A stretch of 46,760 bases of DNA, from NCBI GenBank assembly GCA_017526785.1, contig JAFXQV010000014.1, positions 1 through 46,760 of the forward strand. Direction: 5' to 3'. The notes beneath the pieces were generated by a model. The model was not told where the DNA came from. It saw only the letters and a program-made list of their open reading frames with translations, and did no database searches. Origin of the DNA: Oscillibacter sp. (GTDB taxonomy: Bacteria > Bacillota > Clostridia > Oscillospirales > Oscillospiraceae). Positions 20,358-28,680 of this stretch are shown piece by piece; position 1 is the first letter of the stretch; every line of letters starts with the position of its first letter. Both the position numbers and the translations under genes were made by a program.

Positions 20358-20473
20358 GAAATCCCCCTCACTCCGCCTCCCGGCGTGGATTCTTCCCGCG
20401 TATCATACCACAGTCGGCCGGGAAATACAACGTATGTGTAAAGGAATCGTCGGCAAAGTCCGCTTTGCGTAAA

Positions 20474-20503
20474 AAAATCCCCGCCCGGTACGGGCAGGGG
20501 ATT
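20474..20503 (-). terminator. Rho-independent terminator of the G5/3D gene
   Basis: On the minus strand AATCCCCTGCCCG pairs with CGGGCGGGGATT (one mismatch), followed by TTTTT. It lies immediately after the stop codon. Confidence 0.9.
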
Positions 20504-20508
20504 CTTTG

Positions 20509-21618
20509 TCATTCGAGGATATAGACCGTGCAGGAACGGCGTCCGAACTTCTGCATACCGCTGTAGCTCTCAAAATACAGGTCGATGACGTTGCCGGACA
20601 CGCCCGTATCTTCCGCCACGGAGTAGCCGTACTCGTAGCCGCCGCTGGCGACAATATACATCTTAGTTCCTAATTTGATAACGCGTCTGTCCACCGCGAC
20701 AACGCCCTTGTGAACCTTGGTTCCGCTGGCGGTGATGGTGCCGACTTTGGGCTCATTCTTGTTGTAGGCGGTGGCGGTCATGTTCCTGATGGCCTTGAAC
20801 TTGACGACGCGCCCGGACTGGAATACCAGTGTTCCGCCGCCGTTGCTGTTCTTCTTGACCTCCACCAGCTTATCCATGGGCAGGCTGGAATTGTTCTCGG
20901 GAACCGTCACGACGGGTTCCGGGTCGGGTTCGGGAATGGGGGCGGGTTCCGGCTCCGGCTCGGGTTCCGGCTCCACGCCGTATTCCACGATTTGGTCAAC
21001 GGTGTTGTTGGTGGCCTCCTCGACCAACTGCCGGGAGAGCATTTCGCCGCCCGACCATGTGACTTCATAGACGCAGGTTCGTTCGCCGTCCTTGCCCTCC
21101 TGCACGACCTGTTCCGTGCCGACGGGGATTTTGTCACTCGGTACGCGTACGGTTCCGTGCGGGGCGGGTTCGGTTTCGCGGTCGTAATAGGTCAATTCCT
21201 CGGAAATCACAACTTCCACGTTGTTCTCGTCCTTGACCTGAATGGAAATCATCTCTAACGGGGACATTTCAACGTGCATACGGTCAAGCAGTGCGGACAC
21301 GCGCTCCTGCTGGGAAACCACCGTCATGACCTCGTCGCCGTGCCGGATGGTGACGTCCTGACCCTCGGTCAGAATCACGTCGCGGCTGGAACCGGTTTCA
21401 GTGAGATAGACCTGCTTGGACGCGAGCGCGGAGACGTAGGCATCCTCTTTGAGTACGATGGCCTTGTCCTCAACGCCAGTGAGAATATAGAGCGCGTCAG
21501 CGTTGACCCAGCCGGCCGCGGACAGTGCGGAGAACAGAACGACCAACGCGGCGGAAAGCGTTACCACATGATGGAGCCAAGACCAAGGGCGCCGTCCTCT
21601 CTGTTTTCTGCTGTTCAT
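20509..21618 (-). CDS. G5 and 3D domain cell-wall protein (YabE/Rpf-like)
   Basis: A 369-aa exported wall-active protein. An N-terminal membrane anchor or signal (about 15-40) is followed by DUF348-type repeats (about 50-150), a G5 domain (about 160-225: IPVGTEQVVQEG ... RQLVEEATNNTVDQIVEYG), a linker of EP repeats, and a C-terminal 3D domain (about 285-369). The three Asp of the 3D motif are visible in GVVAVDRRVIKLGTKMYI, AEDTG and VIDLYF. Such domains occur in stationary-phase and resuscitation-type lytic enzymes. Start: ATG at 21618 with GGAGGAA upstream. A strong promoter and a leader hairpin precede it. No c-di-AMP riboswitch fits the short leader. Confidence 0.88.
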   Translation of the reverse strand: MNSRKQRGRRPWSWLHHVVTLSAALVVLFSALSAAGWVNADALYILTGVEDKAIVLKEDAYVSALASKQVYLTETGSSRDVILTEGQDVTIRHGDEVMTVVSQQERVSALLDRMHVEMSPLEMISIQVKDENNVEVVISEELTYYDRETEPAPHGTVRVPSDKIPVGTEQVVQEGKDGERTCVYEVTWSGGEMLSRQLVEEATNNTVDQIVEYGVEPEPEPEPEPAPIPEPDPEPVVTVPENNSSLPMDKLVEVKKNSNGGGTLVFQSGRVVKFKAIRNMTATAYNKNEPKVGTITASGTKVHKGVVAVDRRVIKLGTKMYIVASGGYEYGYSVAEDTGVSGNVIDLYFESYSGMQKFGRRSCTVYILE

Positions 21619-21710
21619 GTTACAATTCCTCCAGTCGTTTTTCAACGGTTCCCGCTATTGCGAGCGGGAAACAACTTGTAACCATTTGTTACTCTTTTCA
21701 GGTTGCGCAG

Positions 21711-21739
21711 AGTATACCCCGAAAACGCGGATTTGTCAA
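21711..21739 (-). promoter_or_regulatory. Near-consensus sigma-A promoter plus leader hairpin for the G5/3D gene
   Basis: TTGACA, a 17-nt spacer and TATACT on the minus strand. The leader is about 85 nt and contains a perfect hairpin (TTCCCGCT/AGCGGGAA, at about 21649-21670). The spacer from 21740 to 21978 is AT-rich, has several GTTACAA/TTGTAAC words, and holds no gene that I can see. Confidence 0.85.
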
Positions 21740-21978
21740 GCAAAAAAATGGAATTTCGTCTAAAATCCGTCCAAAATCCGTAAACTGTAAAAAACTGGCA
21801 TTCAAATCAGATACAAATTCCGGATAAAAAGTGACAAAAGAGTTACATTTCCTCGCAATCCGGAAACCATTTTGAAATTATTTCAGGATTGTTACAAATG
21901 TTAGAAAAGCGGCACCGGAGAGGCCTGTTTTCGGTTATTCGGACGGAATCGGCAAATTTTGCCGCGCTCTGCCCCACG

Positions 21979-22013
21979 AAAAATCCCCTCCGCCACGGCG
22001 TGGCAGAGGGGGA
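21979..22013 (-). terminator. Rho-independent terminator of comM
   Basis: On the minus strand CCCCCTCTGCCACG pairs with TGGCGGAGGGG, followed by ATTTTT, just past the comM stop. Confidence 0.85.
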
Positions 22014-22017
22014 ACGG

Positions 22018-23538
22018 CTACCCTTTTAATAATTCCGTGTTGCGGTACTGTATCGCTTCGGCGAGGTGGGACGACTGGATTTCGTCCGCGCCCTCCAAGT
22101 CGGCGATTGTCCGCGCCACGCGGAGAATCCGGTCATGGGAACGCGCCGTAAGCCCCATTGTCCGGAAAGCGTTCTCCATGAGGACTTCCGCCGTGGAATT
22201 TAACGCGCAGTACGCCGCCAGCTTTGACGGCGGAATCCGCGCGTTCGACACAATGTCGGTACCGTCAAAGCGTTTCCGCTGAATCTCGCGGGCGGCGTCT
22301 ACGCGCTTCTTGACCGTCGCGGAATCCTCGGACAGCTCCCGCCGCCGCATGGCTTCATACTCCACAGACGGAACCCGGACATGTAAATCAATCCTGTCAA
22401 GCAGGGGTCCCGATATCTTCTCTACGTACCGCTCGACCGTCCGCCCGGAGCAGGTACAGCGCCCGGACGGGTGTCCGCGCCACCCGCACGGGCAGGGATT
22501 CATGGCGCAGACCAGTTGGAAATTCGCGGGTAGGCGTACTGTACCGCTGGCACGGGCAATCGTGATTTCGCCATCCTCCAGCGGCTGGCGCATGGCCTCC
22601 AGCGCGTCGCGGCGGAATTCCGGCAACTCGTCCAGAAACAACACGCCGTGATGTGCAAGGGAAATCTCCCCCGGCCGGACGACGTTCCCGCCGCCGACAA
22701 AGGCCGCCGTCGACACCGTATGGTGTGGGCTCCGGAACGGGCGGCGCGTCAGCATGGGGTGTACGGCGTCGGTCATGCCCGCCACCGACCAAATGGCCGT
22801 TGCTTCGAGTGCCTCGGCGCGGGTCAAGTCCGGCAAAATGGACGGCATGCACTTCGCGAGCATGGACTTCCCCGCGCCCGGACTGCCGATGAACAGCACA
22901 TTATGCGCGCCTGCCGCCGCGATTTCCAGCGCCCGCCGTACTTGTTCCTGCCCCATCACGTCGCGCAAATCCGGCAACGGCACCGCGTCGGGCGTGGGCG
23001 TCCACGGCGGCACGGGTTTCAGCCGCTTCACGCCGCGCAGGTGTTCCGACAACTGCCGCACGTCCTCCACGCCGTACACGGTCAAGTCTCCGGCTAACGT
23101 CGCCTCTGCGGCGTTCTCCGCCGGGACGAACATCTCCCGTATGCCGTGTTCCCGCGCCGCCAACGCCATGGGAAGCACGCCCCACACCCGGCGTACCGCG
23201 CCCGTCAGCGACAGTTCCCCGACAAAGGCCGTGGTCTCCGGCGGACACGGAATCTCATCCCCGCAAGCCAACAGCCCCACTAAAATCGGCAAGTCGTAGA
23301 GCGTCCCGGCCTTGCGCTCGCTGGCCGGGGCGAGATTCACCGTGATTCGGTTCACGGGGAACTGCGCCCCGCAGTTCTTGACGGCGGCGCGTACGCGTTC
23401 CCGCGCCTCCCGCACCGCCGCGTCGGGCAGTCCCACGAGGTCGAACGACGGCAGGCCGCCCGACAAATAACACTCTACCTCTACCTCATAGCCCGTGATT
23501 CCGTTCAGGCCGAGGGAACGCACTGTCACTACCCCCAC
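22018..23538 (-). CDS. comM: YifB/ComM-family Mg-chelatase-like ATPase
   Basis: A 506-aa AAA+ protein. The N-terminal ChlI-like domain (VRSLGLNGITGYEVEVEC ... SFDLVGLPD) is followed by an AAA+ core with Walker A GSPGAGKS (218-225), Walker B GVLFLDELPEF and the NPCPCGWRGHP cysteine motif, then a C-terminal Mg_chelatase_C helical domain (SHLAEAIQYRN). ComM in Gram-negative bacteria is a branch-migration helicase in natural transformation; the role in Firmicutes is less clear. Start is GTG at 23538 with AAAGGCGG upstream; a GTG three codons later is also possible. It lies 26 bp downstream of the XRE gene and may share its promoter. Confidence 0.92.
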   Translation of the reverse strand: MGVVTVRSLGLNGITGYEVEVECYLSGGLPSFDLVGLPDAAVREARERVRAAVKNCGAQFPVNRITVNLAPASERKAGTLYDLPILVGLLACGDEIPCPPETTAFVGELSLTGAVRRVWGVLPMALAAREHGIREMFVPAENAAEATLAGDLTVYGVEDVRQLSEHLRGVKRLKPVPPWTPTPDAVPLPDLRDVMGQEQVRRALEIAAAGAHNVLFIGSPGAGKSMLAKCMPSILPDLTRAEALEATAIWSVAGMTDAVHPMLTRRPFRSPHHTVSTAAFVGGGNVVRPGEISLAHHGVLFLDELPEFRRDALEAMRQPLEDGEITIARASGTVRLPANFQLVCAMNPCPCGWRGHPSGRCTCSGRTVERYVEKISGPLLDRIDLHVRVPSVEYEAMRRRELSEDSATVKKRVDAAREIQRKRFDGTDIVSNARIPPSKLAAYCALNSTAEVLMENAFRTMGLTARSHDRILRVARTIADLEGADEIQSSHLAEAIQYRNTELLKG

Positions 23539-23564
23539 GCGAACCGCCGCCTTTCTTTGGTATG

Positions 23565-23792
23565 TTATTCCGTCTCCTGAAACCCGCGCGGATTGTCGGT
23601 CAATCCTATCAGGTAATCCGACGAGAGTTGATAGAAGCGGCAGAGGCGGATTAAGTCGTCAATTTTCAATTCCGCCCGCCCGGATTCAATGTGGCTGTAA
23701 CCCTGCTGGGACTTGTGCAGGACTTGGGCTATCCGCGCCTGCGTGAAGTCGCGGTCTTCTCTGACGTTCCGGATACGCGTCCGGTAATCCAC
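23565..23792 (-). CDS. Small XRE-family HTH regulator
   Basis: A 75-aa protein made almost wholly of a Cro/C1-type helix-turn-helix: RIRNVREDRDFTQARIAQVL, then SQQGYSHIESGRAELKIDDL, LCRFYQLSSDYLIGL. Start: GTG at 23792 preceded by GGGAGGTGG; a longer frame has no site. Twin palindromes at 23826-23865 overlap and flank its promoter, so it probably represses itself. comM follows 26 bp downstream and may be co-regulated. Confidence 0.88.
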   Translation of the reverse strand: MDYRTRIRNVREDRDFTQARIAQVLHKSQQGYSHIESGRAELKIDDLIRLCRFYQLSSDYLIGLTDNPRGFQETE

Positions 23793-23815
23793 GCCGCACC
23801 ACCTCCCGCCCGGAG

Positions 23816-23865
23816 ATTGTAACACACTCAATTTTTGAGTATCCCTAAATACTCAAAGATTGAGT
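23816..23865. promoter_or_regulatory. Twin operator and promoter of the XRE-comM unit
   Basis: Two perfect 15-bp palindromes of form ACTCAA-N3-TTGAGT occupy 23826-23840 and 23851-23865, with centres 25 bp apart. A -10-like TACAAT (minus strand, 23816-23821) abuts the first and lies 24 nt from the GTG start. The layout fits autorepression by the adjacent XRE dimer. The second palindrome faces the spoIIIA side; the spacer to 24058 holds no gene I can see. Confidence 0.8.
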
Positions 23866-24058
23866 GCGGCAATGGAAAATCTTTTGTGCGGAATAGTTTT
23901 CGCTTGAGCGGTTGGCCGTCATGCGTCAAAAGCCCCGCCGTGCAGGGATGGTGGCGCGGATATGGGGAAAAGCCGGGATTTTTTGCGGGTGCCAGTCATA
24001 GGACACGGCCTGTCCTCATAGGATGTGGCAAGGGCGACACGGAGGGAGGCGGCCGACA

Positions 24059-24253
24059 ATGGATGTGGATTTCATTTTCAAGATAGCGGCAATCGGAATT
24101 TTGGTGGCGGTACTGAATCAGCTTTTAGTCCGCTCCGGGCGCGAGGAACAGGCCATGATGACGACGCTTGCCGGGCTTGTCGTCGTGCTGATGATTCTGG
24201 TTCGGCGAATCAGCGACTTGTTCGAGCTGATTAAAAGCCTGTTCCAGTTCTGA
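24059..24253 (+). CDS. spoIIIAC: Stage III sporulation protein AC
   Basis: A 64-aa protein with two membrane helices (IAAIGILVAVLNQLLV; ALA/VVVLMILVRRI region), matching the very small SpoIIIAC. It begins MDVDFIFKIAAIGI and has the conserved GREEQAMM loop. It is part of the mother-cell SpoIIIA complex that joins SpoIIQ to form the feeding channel. The start at 24059 follows GGAGGGAGG. First gene of an AC-AD-AE-AF run; AA and AB are absent upstream. Confidence 0.93.
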   Translation: MDVDFIFKIAAIGILVAVLNQLLVRSGREEQAMMTTLAGLVVVLMILVRRISDLFELIKSLFQF

Positions 24254-24259
24254 CGCGCT

Positions 24260-24649
24260 ATGGAAGTGCTGACGCGTGTCGCCGTGCTGTGCGTGACGGG
24301 TGCCGTGCTGGCGTTAGTTCTCAAACAGGGCAACCCCGTCGCGGGACTGCTCCTGACACTCGGCGTCACGGTCACGGTCTTACTGTTCCTGTTACGCGCC
24401 TCCGGGGAGTTGTTCGACTTCTTTCGGGAACTCGGCGCGGAAAGCGGACTGTCTCCGGCCGTGCTGACGCCGTTATACAAAACGGTGGGTATCGCGTTTG
24501 TCGTCCGGACGGGCGGGGCGCTGTGCCGCGACGCCGGGGAATCGGCGCTTGCCTCCACGGTCGAGACCGCCGGGACAATCTGCGCGTTGCTGACGGCCTT
24601 GCCGCTTCTGCGCGAAATTATGAACATGTTACTGAAACTGATGTCGTGA
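24260..24649 (+). CDS. spoIIIAD: Stage III sporulation protein AD
   Basis: A 129-aa polytopic protein with about four helices, homologous to SpoIIIAC in its second half. Recognisable parts are VLALVLKQGNPVAGLLLTL, LYKTVGIAFVVRTGGALCRDAGESALAS and a closing LREIMNMLLKL. It starts 6 bp after spoIIIAC and belongs to the mother-cell membrane part of the SpoIIIA complex. Confidence 0.92.
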   Translation: MEVLTRVAVLCVTGAVLALVLKQGNPVAGLLLTLGVTVTVLLFLLRASGELFDFFRELGAESGLSPAVLTPLYKTVGIAFVVRTGGALCRDAGESALASTVETAGTICALLTALPLLREIMNMLLKLMS

Positions 24650-24663
24650 TTCAGGGGGCGCGT

Positions 24664-25728
24664 ATGAAATTCTGGTTTTGTCTGCTGTGCGTGTCGCTCT
24701 GGGCGGCATGCGGGGTCGGCGCGGTGTCGCGGGAACTCTCGGAGGCGCTGCCGGAGGCCGCGAACTATCTGGACGGCGCGGAGACGTACGCCCCCAGCGA
24801 CCTTTCCGGCGGCGTCGGACGCGTCCTCGACAACGTCCGCGAGCAGGCCGGGAACGTGTTCCGGAAACGCGCCAGAGGCGCGGCGGCGGTACTGTTATCT
24901 GTGATACTCTGCGGCGCGGTGCGCGGCGGGTGCCGGGAGGACGAAAGCACCGGGCTTTGTCTGACGATGACCGGGGCGTTATCCATCACGGCGCTGACGG
25001 CCGGCAGTCTGGAGCAGTTAATCGGCCTCGGCTGGCGCACAATCGCGGAGCTGAACACGTTTTCAAAGGCACTGTTGCCGACGTTAGCGGCGGCCGTGGC
25101 GGCGTCGGGTTCCGTGACAACCGCCACATTCCAGCAGGTCACGGCCGTGTTTCTGGTCGAAACGCTCTTGAACTTCATGGACAATCTGCTCATGCCGTTG
25201 ACCTATCTGTACATTGGCCTTTTGACCGCTTCCTGCACGCTTCCCGGGAACGCGCTGGAAATCCTCGCGGACAGCCTCAAAAAACTGGTCACGTCCCTGT
25301 TGACGTGGGCGGTACTGCTCTTCACGGTCTACCTGTCTGTGTGCCGGATTGTGTCCGGGAGCGCAGACGGCATGGCGGTGCGCGCCGTGCGGAGCGCCCT
25401 GACAAATACGGTGCCGGTCGTCGGCGGCATTCTGGCGCAGGTGTCGGAATCCATGCTTGCCGGGGCGGGCATGCTCAAAAACAGTATCGGCGTTTTCGGA
25501 CTGCTGGCGGTGCTGTCCGCGTGTGCGTACCCGTTTCTGGAACTCGGCGTACAGTATCTGCTCTACAAGGCGGTCGCGGTGCTGGCGGCGGTCACGGGCA
25601 TGTCGGACTTGTGCCGCCTGATTGACGGCCTCGGCGCGGCGTTCGGCCTCGTACTCGGCATGGCCGGAAGCTGTGCGCTGTTGCTGTTCGTGGCGGTGCT
25701 GAGTTTCATGTCGGCGGTGACGCCATGA
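24664..25728 (+). CDS. spoIIIAE: Stage III sporulation protein AE
   Basis: A 354-aa protein with an N-terminal signal (MKFWFCLLCVSLWAACG), a short extracytoplasmic part and about seven helices. SpoIIIAE-like stretches include FSKALLPTLAAAVAASGSVT, PLTYLYIGLLTASC, VPVVGGILAQVSESMLAG and LLYKAVAVLAAVTG. It is the largest membrane subunit of the complex. It begins 14 bp after spoIIIAD and overlaps spoIIIAF by 4 bp. Confidence 0.93.
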   Translation: MKFWFCLLCVSLWAACGVGAVSRELSEALPEAANYLDGAETYAPSDLSGGVGRVLDNVREQAGNVFRKRARGAAAVLLSVILCGAVRGGCREDESTGLCLTMTGALSITALTAGSLEQLIGLGWRTIAELNTFSKALLPTLAAAVAASGSVTTATFQQVTAVFLVETLLNFMDNLLMPLTYLYIGLLTASCTLPGNALEILADSLKKLVTSLLTWAVLLFTVYLSVCRIVSGSADGMAVRAVRSALTNTVPVVGGILAQVSESMLAGAGMLKNSIGVFGLLAVLSACAYPFLELGVQYLLYKAVAVLAAVTGMSDLCRLIDGLGAAFGLVLGMAGSCALLLFVAVLSFMSAVTP

Positions 25729-26198
25729 CGGCGGCCGTCCGGCAGTGGCTGACCTCCATTGTCATGCTCTCGTTTCTGATATCCCTGATACGGATTCTGA
25801 TACCGGACGGGACGCTTCGCAAGGCGGGCGCGTTCACGGGAAGCCTTGTACTGCTCTCGGCGATACTCCGCCCGCTGGTGCGGCTCGAACCCGACTGGCC
25901 GGACTGGGACTTGTCGGCCTACGAAAGCGCCATCACGGCGCGCATGGACGAACTCAGCGCCGAACAGGCGGACGCGTTCGCCCGGCAGGTCGCGGAGAAA
26001 ACCGCCGACGCCATCACGGCACAGGCGGCGCGGCTGGGCGTGGCAGTTTCGGCGAGCGTGACGGTACGCGTCGCGGACGGCGTGCCGCGTCCGTGGTCTG
26101 TGGCGCTGTACGGCGCGCCGTCGGAGGCGTTGTCGGCGTGGGTGTCCGACGCGCTGGACATCCCGCCGGAGCGGCAGTGCTGGACAGTCCCGCCGTAG
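25725..26198 (+). CDS. spoIIIAF: Stage III sporulation protein AF
   Basis: A 157-aa protein with two N-terminal membrane helices (WLTSIVMLSFLISLIRILIPDG; GSLVLLSAILRPLV) and a soluble C-terminal domain like the ring-building fold of SpoIIIAF. The C-terminus ends normally (PPERQCWTVPP). It starts inside the spoIIIAE stop (ATGA). Neither spoIIIAG nor spoIIIAH follows; only 84 bp without a gene separate it from a minus-strand DUF624 gene. Confidence 0.85.
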   Translation: MTAAVRQWLTSIVMLSFLISLIRILIPDGTLRKAGAFTGSLVLLSAILRPLVRLEPDWPDWDLSAYESAITARMDELSAEQADAFARQVAEKTADAITAQAARLGVAVSASVTVRVADGVPRPWSVALYGAPSEALSAWVSDALDIPPERQCWTVPP

Positions 26199-26282
26199 GC
26201 GGCAATCTTAATATCTCCGGTACGCGCTTTCCTTGCGCCGAGGATATCCGTACCCATCCGCGTCGGCGTTCGGGCGAAAAGT

Positions 26283-26891
26283 TCACTCCGGCGGAAGCCA
26301 CGGTTTCAGAACCGGAAACAACATGGAAAGTTTGACGTGTACGGAAATCCCGACGGCCGCCGCAATCAACAGCGGGGCGAGGTGGCACAGCCAGAACGTG
26401 AGCGCCGTAACGCACGCAAGCGCGACAGTCAGCGGGAAGTGGCGAACCGAGAGCGTAAAGGCGAGAATAAGCGTATGTTTCAGGCCGCCGTCGTACAGCG
26501 CCAGCAGGGGGAGCGCGTAGAGCGCCGTAAAGAGCCAGAAAAGCAGGATAATAAAGAAAAAGACCATCAGAAACGTAAAGACGCCCGTCCCCGCCTGTCT
26601 GGCAATGCGGACATCCGTCCAGAGGAACGCGCAGACCGCGGACAAAAGAAGTCCGGCCGCCGTATTCCGCCGGAAATGTGTCCGGAAAGCGCGGAAAAAG
26701 TCCCGGTGCGGATAGGTTTCCTTTCCGCGAAGCAGCGCCGCCATGGCGGAGTAGAGCGCCGCGGAGGCGGAGCCGACCGTGAACAGCGGAAGCGAGCAGA
26801 CCAGCCACAGCAGATTCAATTCCACAATGTCAAACAGCCGCCCCATGCCGTTCCAGAACGGATTTTCGGAATGAAAGATTTTTTCATACAT
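26283..26891 (-). CDS. DUF624 (YesL-like) membrane protein
   Basis: A 202-aa membrane protein with about five to six helices. DUF624 landmarks are the N-terminal NPFWNGMGRLFDIVELNLLW, PLFTVGSASAALYSAM and FFRAFRTHFRRNT. DUF624 proteins are typically encoded beside carbohydrate ABC importers, as here (divergent from the binding protein at 27301). Their role is unknown. Start ATG at 26891 follows AAAAGGAAG; a longer frame upstream has no site. Confidence 0.88.
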   Translation of the reverse strand: MYEKIFHSENPFWNGMGRLFDIVELNLLWLVCSLPLFTVGSASAALYSAMAALLRGKETYPHRDFFRAFRTHFRRNTAAGLLLSAVCAFLWTDVRIARQAGTGVFTFLMVFFFIILLFWLFTALYALPLLALYDGGLKHTLILAFTLSVRHFPLTVALACVTALTFWLCHLAPLLIAAAVGISVHVKLSMLFPVLKPWLPPE

Positions 26892-27140
26892 AGCAAAGTC
26901 TTCCTTTTCATTTCCATGATGAATGAGACCACATTTTACAGGAATCGTCCGGATTTTCTCTTTTTTGACGAACGTCAGCGCAAAGAAAAACGCCGTCCTG
27001 TAAAGGGCGGTATCTTTATCCCCTCGAAAAGCTGAAAAACGCAAAATTACGCGGGTTTCTTTCGCCGAAATTCCGGGAGATAGCAAATGACATTTTGCAC
27101 AAAAAGATAGCTGTCTCTTACGGCTTTTGCGATAAATTTC

Positions 27141-27169
27141 TTGACTTTGTTCCCGATTTGTGCTATTTT
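27141..27169 (+). promoter_or_regulatory. Sigma-A promoter for the sugar ABC operon
   Basis: TTGACT, a 17-nt spacer and TATTTT, giving a leader of about 125 nt. The rest of the 26892-27300 spacer is AT-rich and has no gene. Confidence 0.6.
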
Positions 27170-27211
27170 TTCAGGGCAAAGCGGCATATGGAAACCTCTC
27201 CGCGTACATTT

Positions 27212-27245
27212 TTGAAATTATATGTGCAAATGCCTTGAATTTCAA
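27212..27245 (+). promoter_or_regulatory. Inverted repeat in the leader of the sugar-binding-protein gene
   Basis: TTGAAATT and AATTTCAA are separated by 18 bp, downstream of the promoter and about 56 bp before the start codon. This is a possible repressor roadblock site or leader hairpin. No adjacent regulator is obvious. Confidence 0.4.
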
Positions 27246-27300
27246 GAGATTGCGCGGCGGAGGCCTACATAGCGCGTTCAATCAAAAGGAGGAAGATTTC

Positions 27301-28596
27301 ATGAAAAAATGTAGCGCTCTCATCCTTGCGTTGTTGATGGCTCTGTCTCTGGCGGCCTGCGGCGGCGGCGGTGACGGCGGCGCGGCTTCTGACGCCGCTC
27401 AGGACAGCGGCGGCGGCAGTGTGAAAATCACCATTTTCAATTCCAAGTCGGAAATCCAGTCGCAGTTTGAGGAAATGGCGGCGGAGTATTCCAAGGCAAC
27501 GGGCGTCGGCGTGGAGGTCTACTTCTCCAGCGATACCGTCGCCGCGCATATGGCAACCCGCTACGCCTCCAACGACCCCTACACGCTCGCCATGGTCGAC
27601 GCGAAGGACGTTTACTCCCTCGGCGCCGAACACGCCATTGACATGAGCGGCGAGGACTGGGTGGCCAACACGCAGTACGCCGTCAGCGTGGGCGACCAAG
27701 TGATGGGCTTCCCGGTGTGCGTGGAGGCGCGGGGCGTGATGTACAACGCCGACGCCATTGAGGCCATTACCGGTACGCCGTTTGTCCCGTCCGACTACGC
27801 CACGCTCGACGCCTTCAAGGGACTGCTGGAAACGCTGGTAGCCGGAGGCATGGAAGCGCCCGTCGGCATTATGAAAGAGGACTGGTCGCTCGCCGGGCAT
27901 TTCCTCGCGGAAACCTACGAAGAACAGCCGGACGTTTTCGCGTACGTTGACGGCCTGTACGCCGGGACATCCACGGTCGCCGACAACGAAAAATTCAACT
28001 CCCTGATGGACTTTTTCGACGTGATGAAGCAGTACAATTACGCCGCCGCGTCCCCGATTGCCGCCGAGCGCGAAGTCTCCGAGCAGAAGCTGGCGGAAGG
28101 CGAAATCGCGTTCATGTTCGGCGGAAACTGGGACTGGTCCATGATTAACGCCTATGACTACTCCGAACATCTGGGCATGATGCCCGTGCCGCAGAACCTC
28201 GACGACGGCGACAACCAGAAACTTGTCGGCGGCGGCTCCAAGTTCTTCTTTATTGACTCGTCCGAGTACACATCCGACGAACAGCGTCAGGCCGCCAAGG
28301 ACTTTCTGAACTGGCTGGTGTTCAACGAGGACGGGAACAAGTTCCTGACCGAAGACTGCGCGCTGGTTCCGGCGTTCTCCAATATCGCCGCCGAAAACCT
28401 TGACCCGCTCGGCGCGTCCGTGAAGGCCTACGCCGACGCCGGAAACCTCATCGACAACTACAACTATCTGCCCGACGACCATTACTCCATGATGGGCGCG
28501 GAAATGCAAAAGTATCTAGCCGGGCAGGAAGACCGGGCGGCTCTGGCGGCGGCCATTGAGCAATACTGGGCTTCCACCACTCCCGTCGCACGCTGA
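27301..28596 (+). CDS. Sugar ABC transporter substrate-binding lipoprotein
   Basis: A 431-aa family-1 extracellular solute-binding protein. A lipoprotein signal peptide ends in LSLAAC (Cys20). A Gly/Asp-rich tether follows, then a two-lobe binding fold. Markers are VKITIFNSKSEIQSQFEEMAAEYSK, GFPVCVEARGVMYNADA, AEGEIAFMFGGNWDW and VGGGSKFFFI. The substrate is most likely an oligosaccharide or glycoside, but it cannot be read from sequence. RBS is AAAGGAGGA. Two permease genes follow after an intra-operon hairpin. Confidence 0.92.
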   Translation: MKKCSALILALLMALSLAACGGGGDGGAASDAAQDSGGGSVKITIFNSKSEIQSQFEEMAAEYSKATGVGVEVYFSSDTVAAHMATRYASNDPYTLAMVDAKDVYSLGAEHAIDMSGEDWVANTQYAVSVGDQVMGFPVCVEARGVMYNADAIEAITGTPFVPSDYATLDAFKGLLETLVAGGMEAPVGIMKEDWSLAGHFLAETYEEQPDVFAYVDGLYAGTSTVADNEKFNSLMDFFDVMKQYNYAAASPIAAEREVSEQKLAEGEIAFMFGGNWDWSMINAYDYSEHLGMMPVPQNLDDGDNQKLVGGGSKFFFIDSSEYTSDEQRQAAKDFLNWLVFNEDGNKFLTEDCALVPAFSNIAAENLDPLGASVKAYADAGNLIDNYNYLPDDHYSMMGAEMQKYLAGQEDRAALAAAIEQYWASTTPVAR

Positions 28597-28613
28597 AAGC
28601 GTGGCTGACAACG

Positions 28614-28647
28614 CGGCTTCCGGCGGCGCAACGCCGGAGGCCGTTTT
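28614..28647 (+). terminator. Partial intra-operon terminator after the binding-protein gene
   Basis: CGGCTTCCGGCG pairs with CGCCGGAGGCCG (12 bp, loop GCGCAA), followed by TTTT. It is placed between the binding protein and the permeases. This is the usual means of making more binding protein than permease. Confidence 0.75.
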
Positions 28648-28680
28648 GTAAGACTGAATCCAAAAGGAAGTGAACGGCAT

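Noticed and set aside
21619-21978. c-di-AMP (ydaO-type) riboswitch upstream of the G5/3D gene
   Set aside because: Such genes often carry one, but the leader from the strong promoter is only about 85 nt with one simple hairpin, too short for that fold.
24289-24660. Long alternative frame overlapping spoIIIAD and running into spoIIIAE from 24289
   Set aside because: The part before 24664 is an out-of-frame reading of spoIIIAD. spoIIIAE begins at its own signal-peptide ATG at 24664.
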